The notes below the pieces were generated by a model that did no database searches, was not told where the DNA came from, and was given only the letters and a program-made list of their open reading frames with translations. A stretch of 64,000 nucleotides of DNA from positions 62,001-126,000 of the forward strand of contig JAVJUS010000044.1 in assembly GCA_040220455.1 (NCBI GenBank). Reading direction: 5' to 3'. Numbering within the stretch: position 1 is the stretch's first letter; each line of letters starts with the position of its first letter. The position numbers and the translations under genes were made by a program. Source of the stretch: JAVJUS01 sp040220455 (GTDB taxonomy: Bacteria; Pseudomonadota; Alphaproteobacteria; DSM-16000; Inquilinaceae). This document shows, piece after piece, positions 44,333 to 52,299 of this stretch.

Positions 44333-45009
44333 CGCCCGCGCGCGCCGTCCTCGGCGGCGATCTCCGGCAGCAGCGGGACGAAGCGCGTCTGCCACAGGTC
44401 CTCGCGCTCCAGCCCGTCCTCGGTCAGCCGGTAGCGCACGACGTGCTGGTTGCGCTTCTCCCCGCCCATGGGGATCACGAGGATGCCGCCGATCGCGAGC
44501 TGGTCGACCAGCGCGCGCGGCGGCGCCTCGCCGTCGCCGTGGGCGGCGGTCACGATGATCCGCTGGAACGGCGCCTGCTCGGGCCAGCCGCGGGTGCCGT
44601 CGCCCTGCTTGGCGGTGATGTTGTGCAGCCTGAGTTCGGCGAATCGGGCCAGCGCTTGGGTGTAGAGTGCCTTGTGCCGCTCGATCGTGTAGAGCCGGCG
44701 GCACAGCCGCGCCAGGACGACGGCCTGGTAGCCCGAGCCGGTGCCGACCTCCAGCACCTTGTCCCGGTCGCCGATCTCCAGCGCCTGGGTCATCAGCGCC
44801 ACCGTCAGCGGCCGGCTGATCGTCTGTCCCAGGCCGATCGGCAGGGCCGTGTCCTCGTAAGCCTGGTCCTGGAAGGCCGGCGGCACGAAGGTCTCGCGCG
44901 GGATGCGCTCGATCGCGCCCAGGACGCGATGGTCGATCACACCGGATCGGCGCAGATGCATCAGCAGGCGGATGCGCCGCGCTTCGGGGCCGATCGAGGC
45001 TCCGTTCAC
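44329..45009 (-). CDS. pcm: Protein-L-isoaspartate O-methyltransferase
   Basis: 226-residue cytoplasmic repair enzyme that methylates isoaspartyl residues in damaged proteins using SAM. Motifs: RETFVPPAFQDQAYEDTALPIGLGQTISRPLTVALM, VLEVGTGSGYQAVVLARL (SAM site), LYTIERHKAL and GGILVIPMG. The GTG start (45009) overlaps the surE stop by four bases, and its stop overlaps nlpD, so the three genes are translated as one unit. Confidence 0.95.
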   Translation of the reverse strand: MNGASIGPEARRIRLLMHLRRSGVIDHRVLGAIERIPRETFVPPAFQDQAYEDTALPIGLGQTISRPLTVALMTQALEIGDRDKVLEVGTGSGYQAVVLARLCRRLYTIERHKALYTQALARFAELRLHNITAKQGDGTRGWPEQAPFQRIIVTAAHGDGEAPPRALVDQLAIGGILVIPMGGEKRNQHVVRYRLTEDGLEREDLWQTRFVPLLPEIAAEDGARGR

Positions 45010-45776
45010 GTGAAGGCCTTCTTCAACGGCTCGAGGGTCGGGTAGTGGGTCAGATCGAGGAACAGCGGCGTCACCGCGACGGCGCCGTTCTCCAGCGCGT
45101 GGGTGTCGGTGCCCTCCGGCACCTCGGCGTCGCTGCGCGACGTGCCGATCCAGAAATAGGCCCGGCCGCGCGGGTCGGTGCGCTGGTCGAGTTCGTCGCC
45201 GATCTTGCGGTTGCCATGGGCGCAGACCTCGATGCCCGTGACCGCATCCGGCGCGAGCGCCGGAAAATTGACGTTGACCAGCACGTTGCGCGGCCAATCC
45301 ACCGCCATCGCCTTCTCGATCACCCGCGGCCCCCAGCGTTCGGCCGTCGACCAGTCGGGCGCGCCCGCCTCCGGCAGCGCCTGGCTGAGCGCGATCGACC
45401 GGATGCCGAGCAGCGTCGCCTCCATGGCCGCCGCGATCGTGCCGGAATAGGTCACGTCCTCGGCGATGTTGTAGCCGTGGTTGACGCCGGAGAGCACCAG
45501 GTCGGGCTTGTGGTCGGCCAGGATATGGTTGACCGCCAGGAGCACGCAGTCGGTCGGCGTGCCGTCGACCGAATAGCGCTTGTCGCCGATCTGGCGCAGG
45601 CGCAGCGGGCGGTGAATGGTCAGGCTGTGGCTGGCGCCCGACTGTTCGACCTCCGGCGCGCACACCCAGACATCGTCGGAGATCGAGCGCGCGATGCGCT
45701 CGAGCGCGGCGAAGCCGTCGGCGTGGACGCTGTCGTCGTTGGTCAGGAGGATGCGCGCTTGGCGGAGATCGGTCAT
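45006..45776 (-). CDS. surE: 5'/3'-nucleotidase SurE
   Basis: 256 residues. Metal-binding LLTNDDSVHADG (Asp14, Asp15), ASHSLTIHRPLRL, TPTDCVLLAVNHI, DLVLSGVNHGYNIAEDVTYSGTIAAAMEA with the conserved nucleotidase motif, and VNVNFPA. Dephosphorylates nucleoside monophosphates in stress. First gene of the surE-pcm-nlpD unit. In the usual alphaproteobacterial order serS lies between tatC and surE; here only 155 non-coding bases separate them. Confidence 0.95.
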   Translation of the reverse strand: MTDLRQARILLTNDDSVHADGFAALERIARSISDDVWVCAPEVEQSGASHSLTIHRPLRLRQIGDKRYSVDGTPTDCVLLAVNHILADHKPDLVLSGVNHGYNIAEDVTYSGTIAAAMEATLLGIRSIALSQALPEAGAPDWSTAERWGPRVIEKAMAVDWPRNVLVNVNFPALAPDAVTGIEVCAHGNRKIGDELDQRTDPRGRAYFWIGTSRSDAEVPEGTDTHALENGAVAVTPLFLDLTHYPTLEPLKKAFT

Positions 45777-45838
45777 ACCCTCGTCCCTGAGGTCGCGGAC
45801 GGACCGGCCGACTCGAAGGCCGACCCGCCGGGGGCATC

Positions 45839-45868
45839 TTTATAAGGCGCGATCGGCTTGGATTCCAG
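45839..45868 (-). promoter_or_regulatory. Probable promoter of surE-pcm-nlpD
   Basis: On the minus strand, CTGGAA (45868-45863) and TATAAA (45844-45839) are 18 bases apart, 60 bases upstream of the surE ATG. The -10 is close to consensus and sits in the only AT-rich spot of this gap; the -35 is weak. Confidence 0.4.
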
Positions 45869-45876
45869 GACGTTAC

Positions 45877-45919
45877 CCGGCACCACCGGCGTCGACCGGG
45901 CGGCCCGGCCGGGTGCCGG
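45877..45919 (-). terminator. Terminator-like structure after tatC
   Basis: CCGGCACC (45877-45884) pairs with GGTGCCGG (45912-45919), and the enclosed bases can form a second CCGGGC/GCCCGG helix. It begins 13 bases after the tatC stop on the minus strand. No T run follows. Confidence 0.35.
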
Positions 45920-45931
45920 CGAGGCGACGGA

Positions 45932-46756
45932 TCACTCCGCCCCGTCCCCGGCCGTGTCGGCCGCTTCCTCCTCGGCCTCGCGCTCGGCCCGCTTCTTCTC
46001 GACCAGCCGCGCCAGATGGATGGAAATCTCGTAGAGCAGCATGATCGGAATGGCGAGGCCGATCTGGCTGATCACGTCCGGCGGCGTCAGGATGGCCGCG
46101 CAGCCGAAGACGGCGACGATGGCGTATTTGCGCTTCTTGCGCAGCCCGTCGGAGCTGACGATCCCGACCTTGGCCATCAGCGTCAGCGCCACCGGGAGCT
46201 GGAAGGCGATGCCGAAGGCGAAGATCAGCTTCATGACCAGGTTGAGGTATTCCCCGACCTTGGCCTCGAGCTGGATCGGCAGCCCGCCCTCGATGCTCGG
46301 CGTCTCGAAGCTCAGGAAAAAGCGCCAGGCGAGCGGGAAGATGACGTAGTAGACCATCGAGGCGCCGATCACGAACAGGATCGGCGTCGCCACGATGAAG
46401 GGCAGAAGCGCCATCTTCTCCTTCTTGTAGAGCCCGGGCGCGATGAACAGCCAGAGCTGCGTCGCCATCACGGGGAAGGCCAGGAAGGCGCCGGCGAAGA
46501 AGGCGACCTTGACGTAGGTGAAGAACACCTCGGTCAGGGCCGTATAGATCATCCGGCGGTCGCCGCCCCGCTCCGACAGGATCTCGGCCAGCGGCGCGAC
46601 CAGGAAGCCGTAGATCTGGTCGGCGAAGGCGTAGCAGGCCAGGAAGCCCACGAGCAGGGCGCCGACGGCCCAGGTCAGGCGATTGCGCAGCTCGATCAGA
46701 TGCTCGAGCAGCGGCATCTCCTTGTCCTGGATGTCGTTGTCGTCGGTCGTCGCCAC
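45932..46756 (-). CDS. tatC: Sec-independent translocase subunit TatC
   Basis: 274-residue inner-membrane receptor for twin-arginine signal peptides. Starts with MPLLEHLIELRNRLTWAVGAL, the conserved cytosolic N-terminal signal-binding region, then six helices, with PALFPLAWRFFLSFE-like periplasmic loop and FAFGIAFQLPVALTLMAKVG. A 30-residue Glu/Ala-rich cytosolic tail ends the protein. Last gene of the tatABC set; the HiPIP in this window is one likely client. Confidence 0.95.
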   Translation of the reverse strand: MATTDDNDIQDKEMPLLEHLIELRNRLTWAVGALLVGFLACYAFADQIYGFLVAPLAEILSERGGDRRMIYTALTEVFFTYVKVAFFAGAFLAFPVMATQLWLFIAPGLYKKEKMALLPFIVATPILFVIGASMVYYVIFPLAWRFFLSFETPSIEGGLPIQLEAKVGEYLNLVMKLIFAFGIAFQLPVALTLMAKVGIVSSDGLRKKRKYAIVAVFGCAAILTPPDVISQIGLAIPIMLLYEISIHLARLVEKKRAEREAEEEAADTAGDGAE

Positions 46757-46828
46757 GCCTCGATCCCTCGCCGATCATCCTTGCGTCGTGGCGCGCCGCC
46801 CCCTCGACGCCGCGCCCGGTCGGGCGGT

Positions 46829-47728
46829 TCAGTCGTCCCCGCCGCCGGCATCCGGTGTCGGGGCGGCCCCGGCGCCGCCGCCTCGGCCCGTGCTTCCCCC
46901 ACCGCTCGACTTCCGCGCGCCGGTCTTGGTCGTGCCGGTCTTGCCCGTGCCGGCCTTTGTCGTACCGGCCTTTGTCGTGCCGGTCTTGGTCGAGCTCGTC
47001 TTCGTCGCGCCAGTCTTGCCGGATCCGGTCTTGCTCGATCCCGATTTCGAGACCCCCGTCTTACCGGGGCCGCTCTTGGTGGCGCCGGTGGTGGCGCCGG
47101 ACTTGGCCTTCGTGTTCTTGGAACTCGCCGCCCCCGATTTCGTCCCGCCTGTCGCCGACTTGGCCGCCGGCGCCTTGCCCTTGGCGGGCGCCTTCGCCGG
47201 CTTGGCGGGCTCGGCCTCGACGCCGGCCGCCGGCGTCGCTGTGCCCTGCGTTTTCGCGCCGGCCTGCGCCTTCGCGGCCGCCGGGGCAGGCTTCATGGAG
47301 CCGCCGCTCGCCGGCTTGGCGGCGGTTCCCGCGTCGCTCGTCGCGGCGCTCTTGGCGCCCGTCTCGCCGTCGCCCTTGCCCGCACCGCCGGCCGCCTTGG
47401 CCGCCTGGTCGGACGGCGCCGGCGAGCCCGATGTCGGGTCGAGCGAGGAGCGCAGGTCGCCTTCCGGATCGACCGCCTTGGTCACCCGGTCGGTCACCTG
47501 GCTGCGGACATTGAACTTGCGCGCCTGCTGGAGGCCCTTCTTGACGTCCTCCAGTTCGGCCTCGCGCACCATGTCGTCGACGTGACGCTGGAACTCCCCC
47601 GTCACCTTGCGCGCCGCGCGGACCCACTTGCCCACGGTGTGCAGCGCCTTGGGCAAGTCCTTGGGCCCGATGACCAGCAGAGCGATCACCAGGATGACGA
47701 GGAATTCCGGCCAGCCGATGTCCAGCAT
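46829..47728 (-). CDS. tatB: Twin-arginine translocase subunit TatB with long Lys/Thr/Gly tail
   Basis: 299 residues. Residues 1-22 form the membrane helix and glycine hinge (MLDIGWPEFLVILVIALLVIGP), then KDLPKALHTVGKWVRAARKV amphipathic helix and a helical region to about 95, all normal for TatB. From about 100 on it is low complexity, Ala/Lys/Pro then a run of some 15 KTG/KSG-type units (e.g. SSKTGSGKTGATKTSSTK) and a final Gly-rich stretch. Typical TatB proteins are 100-180 residues, so this tail of about 200 residues is unusually long and strongly basic. Confidence 0.92.
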   Translation of the reverse strand: MLDIGWPEFLVILVIALLVIGPKDLPKALHTVGKWVRAARKVTGEFQRHVDDMVREAELEDVKKGLQQARKFNVRSQVTDRVTKAVDPEGDLRSSLDPTSGSPAPSDQAAKAAGGAGKGDGETGAKSAATSDAGTAAKPASGGSMKPAPAAAKAQAGAKTQGTATPAAGVEAEPAKPAKAPAKGKAPAAKSATGGTKSGAASSKNTKAKSGATTGATKSGPGKTGVSKSGSSKTGSGKTGATKTSSTKTGTTKAGTTKAGTGKTGTTKTGARKSSGGGSTGRGGGAGAAPTPDAGGGDD

Positions 47729-47846
47729 GATGACGATCCGTTCCGCGGCGCCCGATCAGGACGGACGGCGCCGCGCCGGCGGGCGGCGATCGCGACGATC
47801 CGGTTCGCCGGCGCGACCGGGGCGAGCCCCGGCGCCCGGCCGATCC

Positions 47847-48137
47847 TCAACCGGTCTTCGCCTGGTCCTTGCGCGAGCTGTCGTCGGTCGACGTCCCGGT
47901 GGTCGACGTCCCGGCCGTGCCGCTGTCGCTGTCCGAGGACATCGGCGACTGGGCATCGGCCTCGATCGTCTTCGTCTTGTCGGCGTCGTCCGACGTGTCC
48001 TCGTCCTTCATGCCCTGCTTGAAGTTCTTCACGCCCTTGGCGACGTCGCCCATGACGCGCGGCAGCTTTCCGGCGCCGAAGATGATCAGCACGATCGCCA
48101 GAACGAGGATGACCTGCCAGATACCGATACTACCCAT
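47847..48137 (-). CDS. tatA: Twin-arginine translocase subunit TatA
   Basis: 96 residues from the ATG at 48137 (GGAG eight bases upstream). Short N-terminus, helix IWQVILVLAIVLIIFGAGKLP, hinge and amphipathic helix VMGDVAKGVKNFKQGMKDED with the conserved Phe-Lys, then an acidic Ser/Thr/Asp tail. It polymerises to form the translocation pore with TatBC. Longer in-frame starts upstream would add unrelated residues. Confidence 0.95.
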   Translation of the reverse strand: MGSIGIWQVILVLAIVLIIFGAGKLPRVMGDVAKGVKNFKQGMKDEDTSDDADKTKTIEADAQSPMSSDSDSGTAGTSTTGTSTDDSSRKDQAKTG

Positions 48138-48270
48138 CCGGAGAACTCCGAGAAACCGCGGCCCCAGCGCCGACGCGGCGGATACTGGCAGAATCCCCCC
48201 TGCCCCGCAACGCCCCGTCCGCGCCCTCCATACGCCCGCCGGCACCCTTGACAGCCCGCGGCAACCACCC

Positions 48271-49419
48271 TCACGCGGGAAAGACGAAGGCTTGACGGCC
48301 GTCCAGCGCGATCGAGACCCAACTGCCTTCTTCCGGCAGGAACTGCCCCGGTACGCGCGCGTGCATATGTACCGTATTTCCGGCGTCCCCGGAAACCGAC
48401 AAGTGGACGAGGCTGCTGCGGCCGAGCATTCGCGCGGCCTCGACCCGGGCGACGACGGGAGCGGTGTCGCCCGGATCGGGCGAGAGGAGCAGCGCCTCCG
48501 GCCGGATCAGCACCACTGCGCCCGACCCGTCGGGGATCCCCGGCGCCGGCACGCGACCCACGGGGGTCGCCGCCTCACCGCCGCCGACCTTGGTCTCGAG
48601 CCGGTTGACCTCGCCGAAGAAGGACGCGGCGAATGCATCGACCGGCCGGCAATAGAGGTCGACCGGCGCGCCGAGCTGGACGAGCTTGCCCGCATTCATC
48701 AGCGCGATCCGGTCGGCGAGGAACATCGCCTCCTCCGGATCGTGGGTGACGATGACCGTCGCCGCGCCCTGCTGCTGCAGGACGTGCAGCGTATCGTCGC
48801 GCACCTGCCGGCGCAGCCGCGTGTCGAGCCCGGAGAACGGCTCGTCGAGAAGCAGCACCCGGGGCCGCGGCGCCAGGGCACGGGCCAGCGCCACGCGTTG
48901 CTGCTGGCCGCCCGACAGCATGTGCGGGAAGGACTCCGCGTGTCCCTCCATCCCCACCTGGGCGAGCGCGGAGCGCGCCCGCCGGGCCTGCTCCGCCCCC
49001 CTGAGGTCGCGCAGGCCGAAGCGGACATTGTCGAGCACGCTCAGATGCGGAAACAGGGCGTAGTCCTGGAACACCAGGCCGATCCCGCGATCCTCCGGCG
49101 GCATGGACACGCGCGGCCCGGCCACGGCGCGCCCGGCGATCGACACGGCGCCGGACTGCAGGTCCTCGAGCCCGGCGGCCAGCCGCAGCAAGGTCGACTT
49201 GCCGCAGCCCGACGGCCCCACCAGGCAGACGATCTCCCCCGCCCCGACGGCGAGGGAGACATCGTCGACCGCGAGCATGTCGCCGAAGCGATGGCTGACA
49301 TGATCGAGCGCCAGCGCCGGCGCGTCGCCTGCGGCCGCCGCGTCCCGGCCGGCCGCCGCGTCGATCGCTTCCGTCGACGCTCGACGCGCGCGCCCGGCGA
49401 TCAGGCTGTCGGGTGTCAT
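48271..49419 (-). CDS. Orphan ABC transporter ATPase, FbpC/PotA type
   Basis: 382 residues. An Ala-rich 35-residue N-terminal extension, then the ATPase core: LVGPSGCGKSTLLRL (Walker A), VFQDYALFPHLSV (Q-loop), MLSGGQQQRVALARAL (signature), VLLLDEPFSGLD (Walker B), VIVTHDPEEAMFLADRI. A C-terminal TOBE-like domain follows (VVLIRPEALLL, LGRSSLVHLSV). It best fits Fe(III), spermidine or thiamine importer ATPases. No permease or binding protein is adjacent, and it sits between scpB and tatA, an unusual place. Confidence 0.87.
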   Translation of the reverse strand: MTPDSLIAGRARRASTEAIDAAAGRDAAAAGDAPALALDHVSHRFGDMLAVDDVSLAVGAGEIVCLVGPSGCGKSTLLRLAAGLEDLQSGAVSIAGRAVAGPRVSMPPEDRGIGLVFQDYALFPHLSVLDNVRFGLRDLRGAEQARRARSALAQVGMEGHAESFPHMLSGGQQQRVALARALAPRPRVLLLDEPFSGLDTRLRRQVRDDTLHVLQQQGAATVIVTHDPEEAMFLADRIALMNAGKLVQLGAPVDLYCRPVDAFAASFFGEVNRLETKVGGGEAATPVGRVPAPGIPDGSGAVVLIRPEALLLSPDPGDTAPVVARVEAARMLGRSSLVHLSVSGDAGNTVHMHARVPGQFLPEEGSWVSIALDGRQAFVFPA

Positions 49420-49518
49420 CCTCGATGCGCCTCGTCGCTCCGCGGGCCGCGTCCCGCGCCCGCTCAGGCCAAGAGAGTGGGCCGGCGCAACGGCCGGCGC
49501 AACCGCGCGCGGGCGCGA

Positions 49519-50349
49519 TCACCGATCGGAGTCGTCATCGCGCCCGTCGTCGTCCCCCTCGGCCTCGCTGTCGTCGTCGCTCTCGTCCTCGTCGCCGACC
49601 GGCGGCAGCGCGTCTTCGTCGCCGGCATCGGCACGACCGCCCGGCAGCGTCGCGATCGCCGGGCGGGCATCGAGCAGGCCGGCGGCCTTGAGCTCCTCGA
49701 CCCCCGGCAGCTCGTCCAGGCTGTCGAGCCCGAAATGGTCGAGAAAGCCCTTCGTCGTCACCCAGGTCAGCGGCCGGCCCGGGCTCTGGCGCCGCCGGCC
49801 GGGGCGGATCCAGCCCGCCTCCATCAGCGTGTCGAGCGTGCCCTTGCTGGTCGCGACGCCGCGGATCGACTCGATCTCGCCGCGGGTCGCGGGCTGGTGG
49901 TAGGCCACGATGGACAGCGTCTCCAGCGCGGCGCGCGTCAGCTTCTTGGGCGTCGGGATGTCGAGCTTGAGCGCCGGCGCCAGGTCGGCCGCCGTGCGGA
50001 AGGCCCAGCCGCCGGCGACCCGGGCCAGCACGATGCCGCGCCCGGCGTAGAGCGCTTCCAGATCGGCAAGGATGGCCGCGAGATCCGCCTCCGCCGGCAG
50101 GCGCGCCCGCAGCGCCCCCGCGTCCATCGGCTCCGGCGCGGCGAACAGCAGCGCCTCGACCAACCGGACCTGCTGGCCGTGGTCGGTCAGCGCGACAGTC
50201 GGATCGGCGTCGCGCGATCCGTGCTCGCGGGAATCGTCGGCGACCTCCTCCCGCTCCTCGGCCGTCGTCTCTCCGTCGTCGGGGGCGGCGGTGTCGGGTC
50301 CCGCGTCCACCCCGTCGGTCGTGGGTGCGTCGTCCCGGACCCCGCTCAC
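49519..50349 (-). CDS. scpB: Segregation and condensation protein B
   Basis: 276 residues. A disordered acidic N-terminus (1-55), then two winged-helix domains: VRLVEALLFAAPEPMDAGALRARLP and KLTRAALETLSIVAYHQPATRGEIESIRGV, with RPLTWVTTKGFLDHFGLDSLDELPG, all typical. A second acidic Asp-rich tail ends it. Kleisin partner in the SMC complex for chromosome compaction. It overlaps scpA by four bases. Confidence 0.93.
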   Translation of the reverse strand: MSGVRDDAPTTDGVDAGPDTAAPDDGETTAEEREEVADDSREHGSRDADPTVALTDHGQQVRLVEALLFAAPEPMDAGALRARLPAEADLAAILADLEALYAGRGIVLARVAGGWAFRTAADLAPALKLDIPTPKKLTRAALETLSIVAYHQPATRGEIESIRGVATSKGTLDTLMEAGWIRPGRRRQSPGRPLTWVTTKGFLDHFGLDSLDELPGVEELKAAGLLDARPAIATLPGGRADAGDEDALPPVGDEDESDDDSEAEGDDDGRDDDSDR

Positions 50350-51185
50350 GACGTCCCCTCCTCCCCGGTATCGTCGCCGGCCGGCGCGCCCGCGGCGCGG
50401 CGCAGGTAGATCGGCCCGAAGGTGCCGTCCTGGCGCAGCTCCGCGGCGCCGGACTTGGCGAGCTCGAGCGAGGCGACGAAGGTCGCGGCGAGCGCGGAGC
50501 GGCGCACCAGCGGGTCGGCCGACGGTTCCGGCAGGAAGGCCTGGAGCGTTGTCCAGCCCGGTAGGCCGCCCAGCATTCGCGTCAGGCGCTTGAGCGCGAC
50601 CTCGGTCGAGTACAGCCGCGAGGCGCGGATCTGAAGGGCGCCGGAGGCGGTCGTGCGCCGCTTGTGGTCGCCATAGGCCTTGAGCAGATCGTAGAGCGAG
50701 ACGTCGTAGACCGGCGTCCGGCGGACCAGCGTCTCCTCCGGCATGCCCCGGGCATGACGGTCGATCCCCAGGCGCGGCAGGGACAGGAGCTTGCCGCCGG
50801 CCTCGCGCATCGCCTCCAGGCGGCGGAGCTGGAACTGCAGCGCGGCGGCCAGTTCCTCGCCGCTCGGCTCCTCGTCGTTCTCGTCACGCTCCGGCAGCAG
50901 CAGGCGGGACTTCAGGTAGGCCAGCCACGCCGCCATCACCAGGTAGTCGGCCGCCAGCTCCAGGCGCAGGCGGCTGGCCTGCTCGACGAAGGCGAGATAC
51001 TGGTCGGCAAGCTCCAGGATCGAAATGTGGGTCAGGTCGACCTTCTGGGCCCGCGCCTGCTCCAGGAGCACGTCGATGGGCCCCTCGTAGCTCTCCAGGC
51101 GCAGGACGAGCGCCTCCTCGGCGGCACGCCGGGCCTTCGCCTCGGCCTCTTCGCTCCAGCTGTCCTGTACCGGGCTGTCGGTCAT
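50346..51185 (-). CDS. scpA: Segregation and condensation protein A (kleisin)
   Basis: 279 residues from the ATG at 51185; a TTG frame start at 51221 would overlap nagZ and has no ribosome site. LRLESYEGPIDVLLEQARAQKVDLTHISILELADQYL is the conserved N-terminal SMC-binding helix bundle; the middle contains YLKSRLLLPE, and the C-terminal winged helix is present (ALAATFVASLELAKSGAAELRQ). Bridges the two SMC heads together with ScpB. Confidence 0.94.
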   Translation of the reverse strand: MTDSPVQDSWSEEAEAKARRAAEEALVLRLESYEGPIDVLLEQARAQKVDLTHISILELADQYLAFVEQASRLRLELAADYLVMAAWLAYLKSRLLLPERDENDEEPSGEELAAALQFQLRRLEAMREAGGKLLSLPRLGIDRHARGMPEETLVRRTPVYDVSLYDLLKAYGDHKRRTTASGALQIRASRLYSTEVALKRLTRMLGGLPGWTTLQAFLPEPSADPLVRRSALAATFVASLELAKSGAAELRQDGTFGPIYLRRAAGAPAGDDTGEEGTS

Positions 51186-51207
51186 GGCCGCAGTGTCGGG
51201 GAGAGGG

Positions 51208-52299
51208 TCACGCGCTGGCAACCGGCGATTGGCCCGCCGTGCCCTCCGCCGCCTCGACGACCGACAGGCGCTCGGCGACGCGGGCGCGCAGCCGCGCCGC
51301 CTCCGTCGGGTCCGGCCGGCCCCTCTCCGCGGCCGCGCGCGCCTGCCAGGCTATGGCACGGTCCAGGCGACCGGCGCTCGCCGCCGACAGCCGGGGCACG
51401 GCCGCCGCGACCGCCCGCATCTCCGCGAGATCGCCGTTGCAGTGGAGGGCCAGATCGCAGCCTGCCGCCACGGCCACCGCGGCGCGCTCGCCGATCGACC
51501 CCTGGAGGGCGCCCATCGAGAGGTCGTCGCTGACCAGCACGCCGTCGAACCCGATCGCCCCGCGGATCGTCTCCGCGATGACCCGCGGGCTCAGCGTCGC
51601 CGGCCGGTCCGGGTCGAGCGCCGGGAACAGGATATGGGCGGTCATGCCCCAGGGCAGGTCGGCGAGCGCGGCGAAGGGCCGGAAGTCGCGCGCCGCCAGA
51701 TCCTCGGCCGAGGCCTCGACGACCGGCAGGGCGTGGTGGCTGTCGACGATGCCTCGGCCGTGTCCCGGCAGGTGCTTGATCACGGGCGCCACGCCCCCGG
51801 CGGCGAGCCCCTCGACGACTGCGCGGCCGAGCGCGATCACCCGCTCCGGGTCGTCGTCGAAGGCGCGGTCGCCGATGACCGTGCTGTCGGTCGGGCGGGC
51901 GAGGTCCAGCACCGGCGTCGCGTCCACGTCAATGCCGGCCGCCGCCAGATCGATCGCCATCGCGCGCGCCAGTTCCGCCGCCGCCGCCCGTCCGGACTCC
52001 GGATCGAGCGCGTGGAGCGCGCCGAGCCGCGCCGGCGCCGGGTCGTTCGGCCAGGCCGGCGGACGCAGGCGTTGGACGCGCCCGCCCTCCTGGTCGACCA
52101 GGATCGGCACGGGACGGCCGACGGACTCCCGCAGCGCCGCCGTCAGGCGGGAGAGCTGCCCCGGCGTCTCGCAGTTGCGGCGGAAAAGGCAGAAACCGGC
52201 CGGCGCCGCCTCGCGGAAGAAGGCCGCCTCCTCCGCCGTCAGGACCGGTCCGGTGGGCGCCAGGACGCAGGCGCGCGGCGCCTCACTGCTGGCGGACAA
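51208..52299 (-). CDS. nagZ: Beta-N-acetylhexosaminidase (NagZ)
   Basis: 363-residue cytoplasmic GH3 enzyme of cell-wall recycling; removes GlcNAc from 1,6-anhydro-muropeptides. Motifs: LVDQEGGRVQRLRPP, IKHLPGHGRGIVDSHHALP (the catalytic loop with the Asp-His pair), and VSDDLSMGALQG (nucleophile Asp). Start is a TTG at 52299, since no ATG/GTG is available before conserved sequence. It overlaps the SPOR gene by 17 bases, so translation is coupled. Confidence 0.93.
   Translation of the reverse strand: MSASSEAPRACVLAPTGPVLTAEEAAFFREAAPAGFCLFRRNCETPGQLSRLTAALRESVGRPVPILVDQEGGRVQRLRPPAWPNDPAPARLGALHALDPESGRAAAAELARAMAIDLAAAGIDVDATPVLDLARPTDSTVIGDRAFDDDPERVIALGRAVVEGLAAGGVAPVIKHLPGHGRGIVDSHHALPVVEASAEDLAARDFRPFAALADLPWGMTAHILFPALDPDRPATLSPRVIAETIRGAIGFDGVLVSDDLSMGALQGSIGERAAVAVAAGCDLALHCNGDLAEMRAVAAAVPRLSAASAGRLDRAIAWQARAAAERGRPDPTEAARLRARVAERLSVVEAAEGTAGQSPVASA

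Noticed and set aside
48271..49419. Missing ATPase of the polyol operon
   Set aside because: Its sequence fits the iron/polyamine group, and it is nearly 30 kb away; nothing links the two.
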